DNA of 64,000 nt. It comes from Kribbella pittospori. Lineage in GTDB: Bacteria > Actinomycetota > Actinomycetes > Propionibacteriales > Kribbellaceae. The stretch covers positions 62,001 to 126,000 of the forward strand of contig NZ_SJKB01000008.1 in NCBI RefSeq assembly GCF_004331465.1, read 5' to 3'. The position numbers were made by a program, and so were the translations under genes. Numbering within the stretch: position 1 is the first letter of the stretch; each line of letters opens with the position of its first letter. Below the pieces are notes generated by a model. It searched no databases, had not been told where the DNA came from, and saw only the letters and a program-made list of their open reading frames with translations. Below are positions 1-8,802 of this stretch, one piece after another.

Positions 1-98
1 CCCACGCCGCCGCTGACCAGCAGCCGCCGCGCGACCGCCTTGATGTCGGCCAGTGTCGCGGCCCGCTGCCGGTCACGCCGGGTCGCACCCTCATCCAT
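1..98 (-). CDS. TetR-family regulator, N-terminal fragment (cut by window edge)
   Basis: Only the first 32 or so codons are inside the window. The start is ATG at 96-98, with an AAGGAG ribosome binding site just upstream on the minus strand. The visible residues begin MDEGATRRDRQRAATLADIK, the charged run followed by a first helix that is typical of TetR regulators. It is divergent from the MMPL exporter gene, and a near-perfect inverted repeat lies between them, the usual arrangement of a TetR repressor controlling an exporter and itself. The ligand-binding domain is outside the window, so the inducer cannot be guessed. Confidence 0.75.
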   Translation of the reverse strand, partial: MDEGATRRDRQRAATLADIKAVARRLLVSGGV

Positions 99-141
99 CG
101 AAATTCTCCTTGACAGGCCGGCCTCCCGGATGTCTAGAGTT

Positions 142-166
142 AACACCGTTAACAGTTAACGCTGTT
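142..166. promoter_or_regulatory. TetR operator between the TetR and MMPL genes
   Basis: A 25-bp inverted repeat centred on base 154: two 12-bp arms (142-153 and 155-166) match at 11 of 12 positions. It contains GTTAAC at 148-153 and 155-160, with a third GTTAAC at 139-144. It sits between the divergent TetR and MMPL starts. Assignment to this TetR is inferred from position and symmetry. Confidence 0.75.
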
Positions 167-211
167 CACTGAGACACCCGCCGCTCAAATCTAACGCCCT
201 GGGGGAGTTCC

Positions 212-2395
212 GTGTTCGAGACGCTCGGCCACTTCACGTACCGGCGCCGCCGCCTGGTGCTCGCCCTGACCGGAGTCCTCGTCGCCGTCGGTCTGGCCTG
301 GGGCACCGGCGTGTTCGGATCGCTGGCCAACGGCGGGTTCGACGCACCGGACACCGAGGCCGCGAACGCGGTCGCGACGATCGAGCAGAACGTCGGCCGC
401 ACCGGCACCGACGTGATCGTGCTCTACCGCAGCTCCACGCAGACCGTCGCGGACCCGTCGTTCCGGCAGTCCGTCGAGCAGCACCTCTCGGGCCTGCCGT
501 CGCAGGACGTGCTGAGTACGACGACGTACTGGAGCAGCCGCTCGCCGCTGTTCGTCTCCAAGGACCAGCACAGCACGTACGCCGTACTCACGCTGGCCGG
601 CGCGGACCAGGAGGAGCGGCTGGCGACCTTCCATCGGATCGCCGATCAGGTCCGCACGGCGCCGTCCGAGCTGGACGCGAAGGTGGGCGGCGAGATCGCG
701 GTGTTCGACGAGGTGAACACCCAGACCGAGCACGACATCGTGCATGCCGAGACGATCTCGACGCCGATCGTGCTGGTGCTGCTGGTGGTCGTCTTCGGCG
801 GCCTGGTCGCCGCCAGCCTGCCGTTGTTCGTCGGCGCGCTGGCGATCCTGGGCGCGTTCGTGCTGCTGCGCGGGCTGACCGCGATCACCGACGTGTCGAT
901 CTTCACGATCAACATCGTCACGATGATCGGCCTCGGGCTGGCGATCGACTATGCGCTGTTCATCGTCACCCGGTTCCGCGAAGAGCTTGCCAAGGGCAAT
1001 GATGTGGAGACGGCGCTGACCGCGACCATGTCGACGGCCGGCCGCACCGTCGCGTTCTCCGGGATCACCGTCGGCGTCGCGATCAGCAGTCTGGTGCTCT
1101 TCCCGGTGATGTTCCTGCGCTCGATGGCGTACGGCGGTGCGGCCGCCGTACTGGTCGCGATGGTGGCGGCGCTGACCGCACTCCCTGCTCTGCTGGCGGT
1201 TCTGGGGCATCGGGTGAACTGTCTGCGGCTGCCGTTCCTCAAGCCTCGCAAGGCTCGCGCCGAGCACGGCGCGTGGTACCGGCTCGCGCACAGCGTGATG
1301 CGGCGTCCGGTGCGGTATGTGCTCGTGTTGGCGCCGGTGTTGCTGGTGCTCGGGATCCCATTCCTGCAGGCGCAGCTCGGTGGCGTCGACCACCGGTCGT
1401 TGCCGGCCGGCGCGACCTCGCGCACGGTGACTGAGACGCTGCAAAGTGACTTCGCTGGTGCGGGTGGGTCGGACATCGTCGTGGCCGTGCGGTTCGATTC
1501 ACCGCCATCCGATCCGTCGGCGGCGCTGGCGCCGTACCTCGGGAAGCTGCGGCAGGTCGCCGATGTCGAGAGCGTGCGGGTCGGTGGGTACAAGAACGCC
1601 GTCGCGGAGGTGGTCGTGCACACGCACTTCACCGCGCAGGAACTGCCCGCACGCGATGTCGTCCACGACGTACGGGCGGGTGGGACGCAGACCCAGGTCG
1701 GTGGTGAGACGGCGGCGGTGATCGACCTGCTCGATGTGCTGGCCGAACGGGCGCCGTACATGGCCGGGTTCATCGTGCTGGTGACGTTCGTGCTGCTGTT
1801 CGTCGCGTTCGGATCGTTCGTGCTGCCGGCCAAGGCGCTGCTGATGAACGTGCTGTCGCTGTCCGCGGCATTCGGGGCGATGGTCTGGATCTTCCAGGAC
1901 GGTCACCTGTCCGGGCTGCTCGACTTCACTCCGGCCGGATTCCTCGACGCAACCAACCCGGTGCTGCTGTTCGCCGTGCTGTTCGGGCTCTCGATGGACT
2001 ACGAAGTGTTCCTGCTCAGCCGGATCCGGGAGGAGTACGACCGGACCGGCGACAACACGCAGGCGGTCGCGCTCGGACTGCAGCGGACCGGAGGCATCAT
2101 CACGAGTGCGGCGCTGCTGCTGATCATCGTGGTGGCGGCGTTCTCCACCTCGGGCATCGTGTTCGTGAAGATGATCGGGGTCGGGCTGGTGATCGCGATC
2201 GCGCTGGACGCGACGATCGTGCGGGCGCTGCTGGTGCCGGCGACGATGCGGCTGCTCGGCCGGGCCAACTGGTGGGCGCCGGCTTCGCTGGTGCGGTGGT
2301 GGCAGCGCAACGGCTTCCGCGAGACCTCGCAGGCTCCTCAGGGCTGGAGCCGGAGCAACTCCCAGTCGTCCGAGGAGGAGTTGGTACGGCGGTAG
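212..2395 (+). CDS. MMPL/RND-type membrane exporter
   Basis: A 727-residue member of the MMPL branch of RND transporters, which export lipids or hydrophobic compounds using the proton gradient. The two halves repeat the family layout: a first membrane helix (residues about 14-35), an extracytoplasmic domain, then helical bundles. Each bundle has the conserved DY pair in membrane helix 4 or 10: GLAIDYALF near residue 242 and FGLSMDYEVF near 590. Start is GTG at 212 after a GGGGGAG site. The 3' end runs 58 bp into the convergent pdxH gene, so the last 20 or so residues are a read-through tail rich in Ser and Glu that looks unlike the rest. Probably repressed by the divergent TetR. Substrate unknown. 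Confidence 0.93.
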   Translation: MFETLGHFTYRRRRLVLALTGVLVAVGLAWGTGVFGSLANGGFDAPDTEAANAVATIEQNVGRTGTDVIVLYRSSTQTVADPSFRQSVEQHLSGLPSQDVLSTTTYWSSRSPLFVSKDQHSTYAVLTLAGADQEERLATFHRIADQVRTAPSELDAKVGGEIAVFDEVNTQTEHDIVHAETISTPIVLVLLVVVFGGLVAASLPLFVGALAILGAFVLLRGLTAITDVSIFTINIVTMIGLGLAIDYALFIVTRFREELAKGNDVETALTATMSTAGRTVAFSGITVGVAISSLVLFPVMFLRSMAYGGAAAVLVAMVAALTALPALLAVLGHRVNCLRLPFLKPRKARAEHGAWYRLAHSVMRRPVRYVLVLAPVLLVLGIPFLQAQLGGVDHRSLPAGATSRTVTETLQSDFAGAGGSDIVVAVRFDSPPSDPSAALAPYLGKLRQVADVESVRVGGYKNAVAEVVVHTHFTAQELPARDVVHDVRAGGTQTQVGGETAAVIDLLDVLAERAPYMAGFIVLVTFVLLFVAFGSFVLPAKALLMNVLSLSAAFGAMVWIFQDGHLSGLLDFTPAGFLDATNPVLLFAVLFGLSMDYEVFLLSRIREEYDRTGDNTQAVALGLQRTGGIITSAALLLIIVVAAFSTSGIVFVKMIGVGLVIAIALDATIVRALLVPATMRLLGRANWWAPASLVRWWQRNGFRETSQAPQGWSRSNSQSSEEELVRR

Positions 2396-2985
2396 GCCAA
2401 GCGGTCATGCAGCCGGCCGGTCCGGCCCTGCCAGAACTCGAACGCCTCCGGCCGGACCAGGTAGCCACCCCAGAAGTACGGCGTGGAGATCTCGGTGCCC
2501 TCCGGCCACTGGCGCTCGTACGACGCGTACTGCAGGTCGAGCTCCTCGCGGGACGCGACCGGTTGGCTCTGCTGTGACGCCCAGGCGCCCAGCTGTGACT
2601 CGCGAGGCCGGTTGACGAAGTACGCGTCGACCTCGTCGCCAGGGAGCTTGGTCGCGCTGCCCTCGATGCGGACCTGCCGCTCCATCGCGTGCCAGGGAAA
2701 GACGAGCGCGCAGTGCGGGTTCGCGGCCAGGTCGTCGGCCTTGCGGGACTGCTGGTTGGTGAAGAACACGAACCCGCGCTCGTCGAGACCCTTCAGCAGC
2801 ACGGTCCGCGCCGACGGCCGGCCGTCGGCGTCCGCGGTGGCCAGCACCATCGCGTTCGGCTCCGGCAGGCCGGCTTCGGTCGCCTGCGCCAGCCAGGTCC
2901 GGAACTGGACGATCGGGTCCGGATCGACCTGGCTCTCGAGCAACTCCCCCAGGCCATAGGTCTGCCGCATCTCCGCAAGATCCAC
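2338..2985 (-). CDS. pdxH: pyridoxine/pyridoxamine 5'-phosphate oxidase
   Basis: A 215-residue FMN-dependent oxidase that makes pyridoxal 5'-phosphate from pyridoxine or pyridoxamine phosphate. Family marks are the FMN-binding stretch RTVLLKGLDERGFVFFTN near residues 60-77, and the C-terminal signature FEFWQGRTGRLHDR near 181-194. Length is normal for the family. The start given is GTG at 2985, with GGAGG directly abutting it. ATG at 2970 (MRQTYGLG) is an alternative that matches many homologues. The 3' end overlaps the convergent MMPL gene. Confidence 0.95.
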   Translation of the reverse strand: MDLAEMRQTYGLGELLESQVDPDPIVQFRTWLAQATEAGLPEPNAMVLATADADGRPSARTVLLKGLDERGFVFFTNQQSRKADDLAANPHCALVFPWHAMERQVRIEGSATKLPGDEVDAYFVNRPRESQLGAWASQQSQPVASREELDLQYASYERQWPEGTEISTPYFWGGYLVRPEAFEFWQGRTGRLHDRLAYRRTNSSSDDWELLRLQP

Positions 2986-3005
2986 CCTCCGAGCCTACTG
3001 GGGTC

Positions 3006-4934
3006 CTACTTGCTGAGGCTGCGCCAGGACCGGCCGAGTTTGCTGCTGCGGAAGGTCCGCCACAGGACAGTCGACGCCAGCATCCGTGCGGCCGGGTTCC
3101 GGACCAGAGGGCGGTTCTTCGGGATCACGACCGGCGCGGGCCGCGGTGGGGCGATCCGAACGACCGGGCGGGTGTCCTCCGGCAGGTGCCGGTTGATCTC
3201 CTCGAGATGCTGGTCGAACGTCGCTCGCCAGAGCGCCTGCCGCAGCGTGGCCTCACCGCCCGCCGAGCTGGCCCCGGCCGTGGACGCCGCCCACAGCGTG
3301 CTGAGCGACCCCGGGTCGAAGCCGACGACCTCGGTGAGGAGTTGCTCGATCAGTTCGCGGTCGGGTGCGTCGGCGAGGCAGCGGACGGTGCTCTTGGTCG
3401 GCCGAGGTGTCGCCGGGGCGACGACCGGCTTGAAGAACGGTACGTCGGCCCACTCGGGCACCAGGTGCCGCACCAGCTTGCGGTGCAGGGCGTTCTCGAC
3501 CCGCTGACTGGGATCGAGCGCGAACGCGGCCCGGACGAACGCCGGGATCAGCAGCGGCGAGACGACACCACTGCGCTCCCCCGTCGTCCCCCAGCGACGC
3601 AGTCGTTCGACCACGTAGAAGTAGTCGATCATGGTCGCGTTCTCGATACCGCCGTGCACCGCGTCACGCAGTACATGGTCGATCTGGTCGGCGACAGCGG
3701 TCCTGGATCGCTCGGACGGGCCTGCGTTCGGGGTCAGCCGGGTCTGCAGACGGTTGCCGAAGGCATGCAGCTTGTCGTGCAGCGGAAGGGCGTCCAGCGT
3801 GAGTACGTCGTTCGGATAGAAGTGACCGTGGGCCACCTCACCGCCGGCACCGCCGATAGCCAGGTGGGCGACGTTGGCCAGGGTGGCGGGCGGAGCGTGG
3901 AACAGGTAGCTGGCCGGACGGAGACCCTCCGAGTACCGGTGCCAGCGCAGCGCTCGCTCGACCAGAGCGGGCGGCTTCGGCGGCTGGGCCGATACCTTCG
4001 CCTTCACGCCTACCGCCTTGCGGGTGGTGAAGTGCTCGACCTGCTGCGGGAGCATCTGCACCAGCGACTCGGCGACGTCGAGCTCACCCGGCACTGCGTC
4101 GTAGCTGTTGAGCTTCACGTCCACACCGGCGGCCAGGAAGGATGCGGCGACCACTCTGGAGTCGCGGCCACCACTCAGGTCGACGGTCGGCTTGCCCGGC
4201 CACAGGCGACCTACTGACCGCGCAACATCTTGCAGCGCCTCGGCCGTCTCCTCCACCGTGTCCGGGCTGTCGGTCGACCACACGCTGGTCGTCTCGATCC
4301 GGCTGACGGTCTGCCGACGACGCCTGCCGTCGGCAACGATGTGGGTCGCTCCGGGCACCGAGAGCACCCCGTCGTACGGCGTACTGTCGTCCATGAACCA
4401 GCCGCAGGCCGCGGCGAAGGTCCAGCCGCGCAGGTTCGCCGCGGCGTGGATGCCGCCGAACAGCAGCGCGGCCACCGGCCGGTTGCTCCACACCCAGCCG
4501 TCGGCCAGCCGCAGCTGGAACAGCCGCCCGACACCGATCGAGTCGGTGAACAGATCCAGGCGGTCCTCGTCCGGATCCAGCACCGCCATCGTGAACGGCG
4601 GAGCCAGCTCCAGGAAGCTGGCCGGGTTCCGGCGCACCGCGTGCGCCAGCTTGGCCGGCGCGTCGTGCGGCGGGACGTCGCCGATCACCCGCTGATACCC
4701 CAGCGGTGCGTGCTGGGTGGCGATCCGGAGCTCGCCGGCGTCGTGCCAGGACGGCCAGTGCGAACCGCTGTCGTCCCGGTCCCAGACGTGCAGGCCGATG
4801 GTGCTGCCGTCGTACCCGCTGTGCTTGCCCTTGCGGTCCCAGAGACCGTCGTAGTACGCCTCGATCCGTGCCCGCCCAGCGGCAGCCCGGGAGGCGCTGT
4901 CGTTGTGGAAGGCGTAGGCGACCAGAGTTTCCAT
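3006..4934 (-). CDS. asparagine synthetase-like protein lacking the glutaminase cysteine
   Basis: A 642-residue protein of the asparagine synthetase B fold. The C-terminal half has the ATP-pyrophosphatase PP-loop DLSGGRDSR near residues 248-256. The N-terminal half resembles a class II glutamine amidotransferase domain but begins METLVAY, with no Cys at position 2, so glutamine hydrolysis is not expected. This pattern is shared by beta-lactam synthetases, lasso-peptide cyclases and several uncharacterised actinobacterial proteins, all of which adenylate a carboxylate. No lasso precursor, B protein, or other biosynthetic gene lies beside it. The C-terminal tail is very basic. The amide product is unknown. 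Confidence 0.8.
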   Translation of the reverse strand: METLVAYAFHNDSASRAAAGRARIEAYYDGLWDRKGKHSGYDGSTIGLHVWDRDDSGSHWPSWHDAGELRIATQHAPLGYQRVIGDVPPHDAPAKLAHAVRRNPASFLELAPPFTMAVLDPDEDRLDLFTDSIGVGRLFQLRLADGWVWSNRPVAALLFGGIHAAANLRGWTFAAACGWFMDDSTPYDGVLSVPGATHIVADGRRRRQTVSRIETTSVWSTDSPDTVEETAEALQDVARSVGRLWPGKPTVDLSGGRDSRVVAASFLAAGVDVKLNSYDAVPGELDVAESLVQMLPQQVEHFTTRKAVGVKAKVSAQPPKPPALVERALRWHRYSEGLRPASYLFHAPPATLANVAHLAIGGAGGEVAHGHFYPNDVLTLDALPLHDKLHAFGNRLQTRLTPNAGPSERSRTAVADQIDHVLRDAVHGGIENATMIDYFYVVERLRRWGTTGERSGVVSPLLIPAFVRAAFALDPSQRVENALHRKLVRHLVPEWADVPFFKPVVAPATPRPTKSTVRCLADAPDRELIEQLLTEVVGFDPGSLSTLWAASTAGASSAGGEATLRQALWRATFDQHLEEINRHLPEDTRPVVRIAPPRPAPVVIPKNRPLVRNPAARMLASTVLWRTFRSSKLGRSWRSLSK

Positions 4935-4985
4935 GCAGAGCCAGATGCACGCTCCGCGCGAAAAGTTACGATCTAGCCCGGAAAT

Positions 4986-5627
4986 TTACCGGGGCGGTTG
5001 CTGACCGGGGAAAGTGTTGCCCGGCGGTTGCTGGCCGGGGTACCCACCGGGCTGCTGCCGGTCCTGTTGCTGGGCCTGTTGCGGCTGGCCCGGGTAGGTC
5101 GGCTGGGGCTGCTGTTGCTGGCCCGGGTAGCCGCCCCACTGCTGCGGCTGCGGGGCGAGGGCCGGGTTGTAGCCGCCGCTCTCGCCGCGGAGCGCCCGCG
5201 TGGTCTTGGCGTCGCCGGCCCAGCGTCCGATGCCGGCGATCAGCAGGATGATGCCTATGAACAGTGCTGACCCGTCGGTGAGCATGTAGGCCAGCATCCT
5301 CGAGCCGGGGACCTGGAACAGCTTGACCACGTCGTACGCGGTGCGGATCGGCGCGAGCATCACGACCAGTCCGGCCAGGGTCATCAGTGCGCCGGCTCCG
5401 ACCATGACGCCGGCCCCGATGGACCGGATGACCATCAGCAGACCGACGATGACCGCGATGGCCGCCAGCATGAGGAGCCACTGCAGACCGTGGGTGAGGA
5501 TGCTGTCGAACCTGACCTGACGGGTCAGGGCCAGCCGGGTGCCGGCGTACGAGCCACCGACGATTCCGGCGTATCCAACGATGATCCCGAGCACGAGACC
5601 CAGGACGGGATTGGGCTTGGCTGGCAT
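4986..5627 (-). CDS. four-helix membrane protein with Gln/Pro-rich tail
   Basis: A 213-residue protein starting MPAKPNPVLG (ATG at 5625-5627, preceded by GGTGGAG). It has four predicted membrane segments, at about residues 8-29, 46-66, 71-93 and 113-135. The cytoplasmic tail of about 70 residues is low complexity, with PGQQQQPQP and YPGQ repeats. Such tails are common on actinobacterial membrane proteins of unknown role. A start 20 codons further upstream is possible but has no good ribosome site. No function assigned. Confidence 0.8.
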   Translation of the reverse strand: MPAKPNPVLGLVLGIIVGYAGIVGGSYAGTRLALTRQVRFDSILTHGLQWLLMLAAIAVIVGLLMVIRSIGAGVMVGAGALMTLAGLVVMLAPIRTAYDVVKLFQVPGSRMLAYMLTDGSALFIGIILLIAGIGRWAGDAKTTRALRGESGGYNPALAPQPQQWGGYPGQQQQPQPTYPGQPQQAQQQDRQQPGGYPGQQPPGNTFPGQQPPR

Positions 5628-5765
5628 GGGCTCCACCGTAGACCTCGAACCGGTCACACATCTGTCCGGTCGCCGAGCCGGAGACATATGCTGCCTGGGC
5701 GCCCAACGGTGCGCGCGGCTCTCCTGGTGGGCTTCGTGCGTCGATCACGAGGACGAGGGAGTCGC

Positions 5766-6878
5766 ATGTCAGATCCGAGGACCGAGGTGCAGCACGGGCT
5801 GGAGGGCGTGGTCGCCTTCGACACCCAGATCGCGGAGCCGGACAAGGAAGGTTCGGCGCTGCGCTACCGGGGCGTGGACATCGAGGATCTGGTCGGCCGG
5901 GTGCCGTTCGAGAACGTCTGGGGTCTGCTGGTCGACGGTGCGTTCACTCCGGGTCTGCCGCCGGCGGAGCCGTTCCCGCTGCCGGTCCATACCGGTGACG
6001 TCCGGGTCGACGTGCAGTCCGCGCTGGCCATGCTCGCGCCCGCCTGGGGTCTGCGGCCGCTGTACGACATCGACGACGTACAAGCGCGTGAGGATCTGTC
6101 CCGGGCGGCGGTGATGGCGCTGTCGTACGTCGCCCAGGCGGCTCGTGGCATCGGGCAACCGATGGTGCCGCAACGCGAGGTGGACAAGGCGACGACGATC
6201 ACCGAGCGGTTCATGATCCGGTGGCGCGGCGAGCCCGATCCCAAGCACGTGAAGGCGGTCGACGCGTACTGGACTTCGGCGGCCGAGCACGGCATGAACG
6301 CATCGACCTTCACCGCGCGCGTGATCGCGTCGACCGGTGCCGATGTCGCCGCCGCGCTTTCCGGTGCGGTCGGTGCGATGTCCGGCCCGCTGCACGGTGG
6401 TGCGCCGGCGCGGGTGCTGACGATGATCGAGGGCGTGGAGCGCGGCGGCGATGCGCGTGCTTATGTGAAGGGTCTGCTGGACGCGGGCGAGCGGTTGATG
6501 GGTTTCGGACACCGCGTCTATCGAGCGGAGGACCCGCGGGCTCGGGTGCTTCGTCGTACGGCGCGGGAGCTGGCGGCACCGCGGTACGAGGTGGCTGAGG
6601 CGTTGGAGCAGGCTGCGCTGGCCGAGCTGCGGGAGCGACGGCCGGATCGGGTGCTGGAGACCAACGTGGAGTTCTGGGCGGCGATCGTGCTGGACTTCGC
6701 CGAGGTACCGCCGCCGATGTTCACGTCGATGTTCACTTGTGCGCGGACGGCCGGGTGGAGCGCGCATGTGCTGGAGCAGAAGCGGACCGGGCGGCTGATC
6801 CGGCCGTCGGCGATCTACTCCGGCCCCGCGACCCGGCCGGCCACCTCGATCGAGGGCTGGAATCCGGGCTGGGCTTAG
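5766..6878 (+). CDS. citA: citrate synthase family protein (second-type, CitA-like)
   Basis: A 370-residue citrate synthase family enzyme, expected to condense acetyl-CoA and oxaloacetate. Both catalytic histidine regions are present: GPLHGG near residue 209 and GFGHRVY near 248. The third catalytic position, usually the Asp of NVDFY, reads NVEFW near 300, so Glu replaces Asp; the nearby LDF could be mistaken for it. C-terminal TAGWSAH and the Arg-rich CoA region (EQKRTGRLIRP) are intact. Start ATG 5766 follows AGGGAG. The shortened N-terminus relative to GltA fits the actinobacterial second citrate synthase. The 3' end overlaps araC by 4 bp. Confidence 0.88.
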   Translation: MSDPRTEVQHGLEGVVAFDTQIAEPDKEGSALRYRGVDIEDLVGRVPFENVWGLLVDGAFTPGLPPAEPFPLPVHTGDVRVDVQSALAMLAPAWGLRPLYDIDDVQAREDLSRAAVMALSYVAQAARGIGQPMVPQREVDKATTITERFMIRWRGEPDPKHVKAVDAYWTSAAEHGMNASTFTARVIASTGADVAAALSGAVGAMSGPLHGGAPARVLTMIEGVERGGDARAYVKGLLDAGERLMGFGHRVYRAEDPRARVLRRTARELAAPRYEVAEALEQAALAELRERRPDRVLETNVEFWAAIVLDFAEVPPPMFTSMFTCARTAGWSAHVLEQKRTGRLIRPSAIYSGPATRPATSIEGWNPGWA

Positions 6879-7642
6879 CGGTCCTGGCTGGGTGAGCGGC
6901 CGGTGCGTTGCTTGTACTGGCGGCTGAAGTACGGGACGTCGGTGTAGCCGAGGGCGGCGGCGGTCTGTGTGACGGTCAGCCCGGTCTCGGCGAGCAACTC
7001 GTGAGCGCGGTCGATCCTGCATTGGATGAGGTACTGCGCCGGTGACATGCCGAGCTGCGCGACGAACCGGCGGGTGAACTGCGCTCTGGACAGGGCAGCG
7101 CGGTGTGCCATCTCGGCGACGGTCCAGTCATGCCCCGGATCCTGGCGGAGCTGGCGAGCGACCTCATCGACCGCGGTGTCGGTCGCGCTCCGGCCGGGGT
7201 TGTGTACGGCGTCCCAAACGAGGCCGAGCACCTGCTCGAGGCACAGCTCCGCCTGCCGTCTGCCCAACGGATCCTGCCGCCGGTACGACGCATCACTGGT
7301 CCGCGCGAGTACGCTGAGCAACTCCCGGTCCATCACCTCGCCCCACCGCGGCTCCGGCACCACCCCGCGCCGGTCGACCGTGAAGTGCATCCCGAATACC
7401 AGCAACCGCCGACGCGGATCGTGCGTGGCTCTTGGCGCATCACCTGGCGCGAAGACCGCGCACACACCGGGATGCAGCTCCCGCCGTTCGCCCGCCAGCT
7501 CCATCGAGCCTCGTCCGTCCAACACACACCACAACAGGTGGTCCGGCAGCGGACGGGACACCCACGACCAGCTGGGCTCGCAGCGCCAGAACGTCGGCGG
7601 AGACAACAGGTCGAGCCGCAACGGCGCTGGGTAATGCGACAA
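6875..7642 (-). CDS. AraC-family transcriptional regulator
   Basis: A 255-residue regulator with an N-terminal cupin-like sensing domain (residues 1-130, with a PGDAPRATHDP stretch typical of AraC sugar-binding folds). The C-terminal pair of helix-turn-helix motifs covers about 155-253, including MAHRAALSRAQFTRRF and a second helix ending YFSRQYKQRTGRSPS. The start is TTG at 7640-7642, supported by GAGGAG nine bases upstream. It is divergent from a phytanoyl-CoA dioxygenase-type gene, which is its most likely target. Inducer unknown. Confidence 0.92.
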   Translation of the reverse strand: MSHYPAPLRLDLLSPPTFWRCEPSWSWVSRPLPDHLLWCVLDGRGSMELAGERRELHPGVCAVFAPGDAPRATHDPRRRLLVFGMHFTVDRRGVVPEPRWGEVMDRELLSVLARTSDASYRRQDPLGRRQAELCLEQVLGLVWDAVHNPGRSATDTAVDEVARQLRQDPGHDWTVAEMAHRAALSRAQFTRRFVAQLGMSPAQYLIQCRIDRAHELLAETGLTVTQTAAALGYTDVPYFSRQYKQRTGRSPSQDR

Positions 7643-7764
7643 AAGTTCAACTCCTCGCGCGAATCATCCGTGGCCGGCGTGAGTGGAGGACGGGAAAATA
7701 GTGCTGTCTGGAAGACGGTAGACGAATCCGGACGCCGATGACGGATCTCTTGCGGGAGTTGTGC

Positions 7765-8601
7765 ATGAGCGTTTCGTACAAGGAAGAGTTCGAGCAGGCC
7801 GGCTACACGCTGGTGCGTGGGCTGTTCGAGGTCGAGGAGGTCGAGCGGCTGCGGGACCACTACATGGAGCTGCGGCACCGGGGGTCGTACCAGGGCGACT
7901 TCTCCGGTCACACCTCGGCCGACCGCGATCCGCTCCGCCGGTACCCGCGGATGGCGCAGATGCATCGCTGGGACGACACGTCGCTGCGCTGGATGATCGA
8001 TGCGCGGCTCGACAAGGTGATGACCGAGATCCTCGGCAGATCGCCGTACGCGGTCCAGACGATGATCTACTTCAAGCCGCCGGGGTCCCGCGGGCAGGCG
8101 CTGCACCAGGACAACTTCTACCTGAAGGCCGAGCCCGGCACGTGCGTCGCAGCGTGGATGGCGCTCGATCGCGTGGACGAGGCTAACGGCTGTCTTGAGG
8201 TCGTCCCCGGCAGCCATCGCTGGCCGATCCTGTGCACCGAGAAGGCGGACACGACCGTCAGCTTCACCGATGTGACCGTGCCGCTGCCGGAGCAGGGCGC
8301 CGCCGTACCGATCGTGATGGAGCCGGGCGATGTGCTGTTCTTCCACGGAGCGCTGGTCCACGGCAGCAACCCGAACGTCACCACCGACCGCTTCCGGCGC
8401 GCGCTGATCGGGCACTACATCGAGGGCGAGGCCGAGAAGGTCGCGTCGTACTACCACCCGGCGTTGCGGATGGGCGACGGCTCGGAGTTGACACTCGAGG
8501 TCGCCGAGGGTGGCGGTGAGTGCGGCGAATGGACCGACACGCCGGACGGGCCTGTCGCGGTCCTGACCGGCACCCAAACCATCACCCGCAAACACGAGTA
8601 G
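7765..8601 (+). CDS. phytanoyl-CoA dioxygenase (PhyH) family Fe(II)/2-oxoglutarate oxygenase
   Basis: A 278-residue non-heme iron oxygenase of the PhyH family, which hydroxylates small molecules using 2-oxoglutarate and oxygen. The iron-binding triad is visible: the HxD pair in LHQDNF (His114, Asp116) and the distal His in VHGSNPN (about His199). The 2-oxoglutarate-binding Arg is likely in TDRFRRALIGHYI. Start ATG 7765 is chosen because GGGAG lies eight bases upstream; an in-frame ATG at 7738 has no site. Divergent from the AraC regulator, suggesting inducible catabolism or modification of a compound sensed by it. Substrate unknown. Confidence 0.88.
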   Translation: MSVSYKEEFEQAGYTLVRGLFEVEEVERLRDHYMELRHRGSYQGDFSGHTSADRDPLRRYPRMAQMHRWDDTSLRWMIDARLDKVMTEILGRSPYAVQTMIYFKPPGSRGQALHQDNFYLKAEPGTCVAAWMALDRVDEANGCLEVVPGSHRWPILCTEKADTTVSFTDVTVPLPEQGAAVPIVMEPGDVLFFHGALVHGSNPNVTTDRFRRALIGHYIEGEAEKVASYYHPALRMGDGSELTLEVAEGGGECGEWTDTPDGPVAVLTGTQTITRKHE

Positions 8602-8802
8602 CCGCGCGTCAGGTCGGTTCCAGGCCTGTCGAGCGCCCCGGGCTGCCCAGTCTGCGGCCTGCTTCGAGGCGTCGCCGGATGGTTCGGGCCGGCTCACTCC
8701 CTGCCTGAGACCCGGGGCGGGGTGGTTGGTGGGGTGTGGGAGGATGGGGCCTGCTGACAGCGTCGTCGGCTCAGGTAAGGCAGACGACGAAGGGAAACGC
8801 TG

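Noticed and set aside
3006..5627. Lasso-peptide biosynthesis cluster around the asparagine-synthetase-like gene
   Set aside because: No precursor peptide, leader peptidase (B protein) or exporter is adjacent; only the cyclase-like fold is present.
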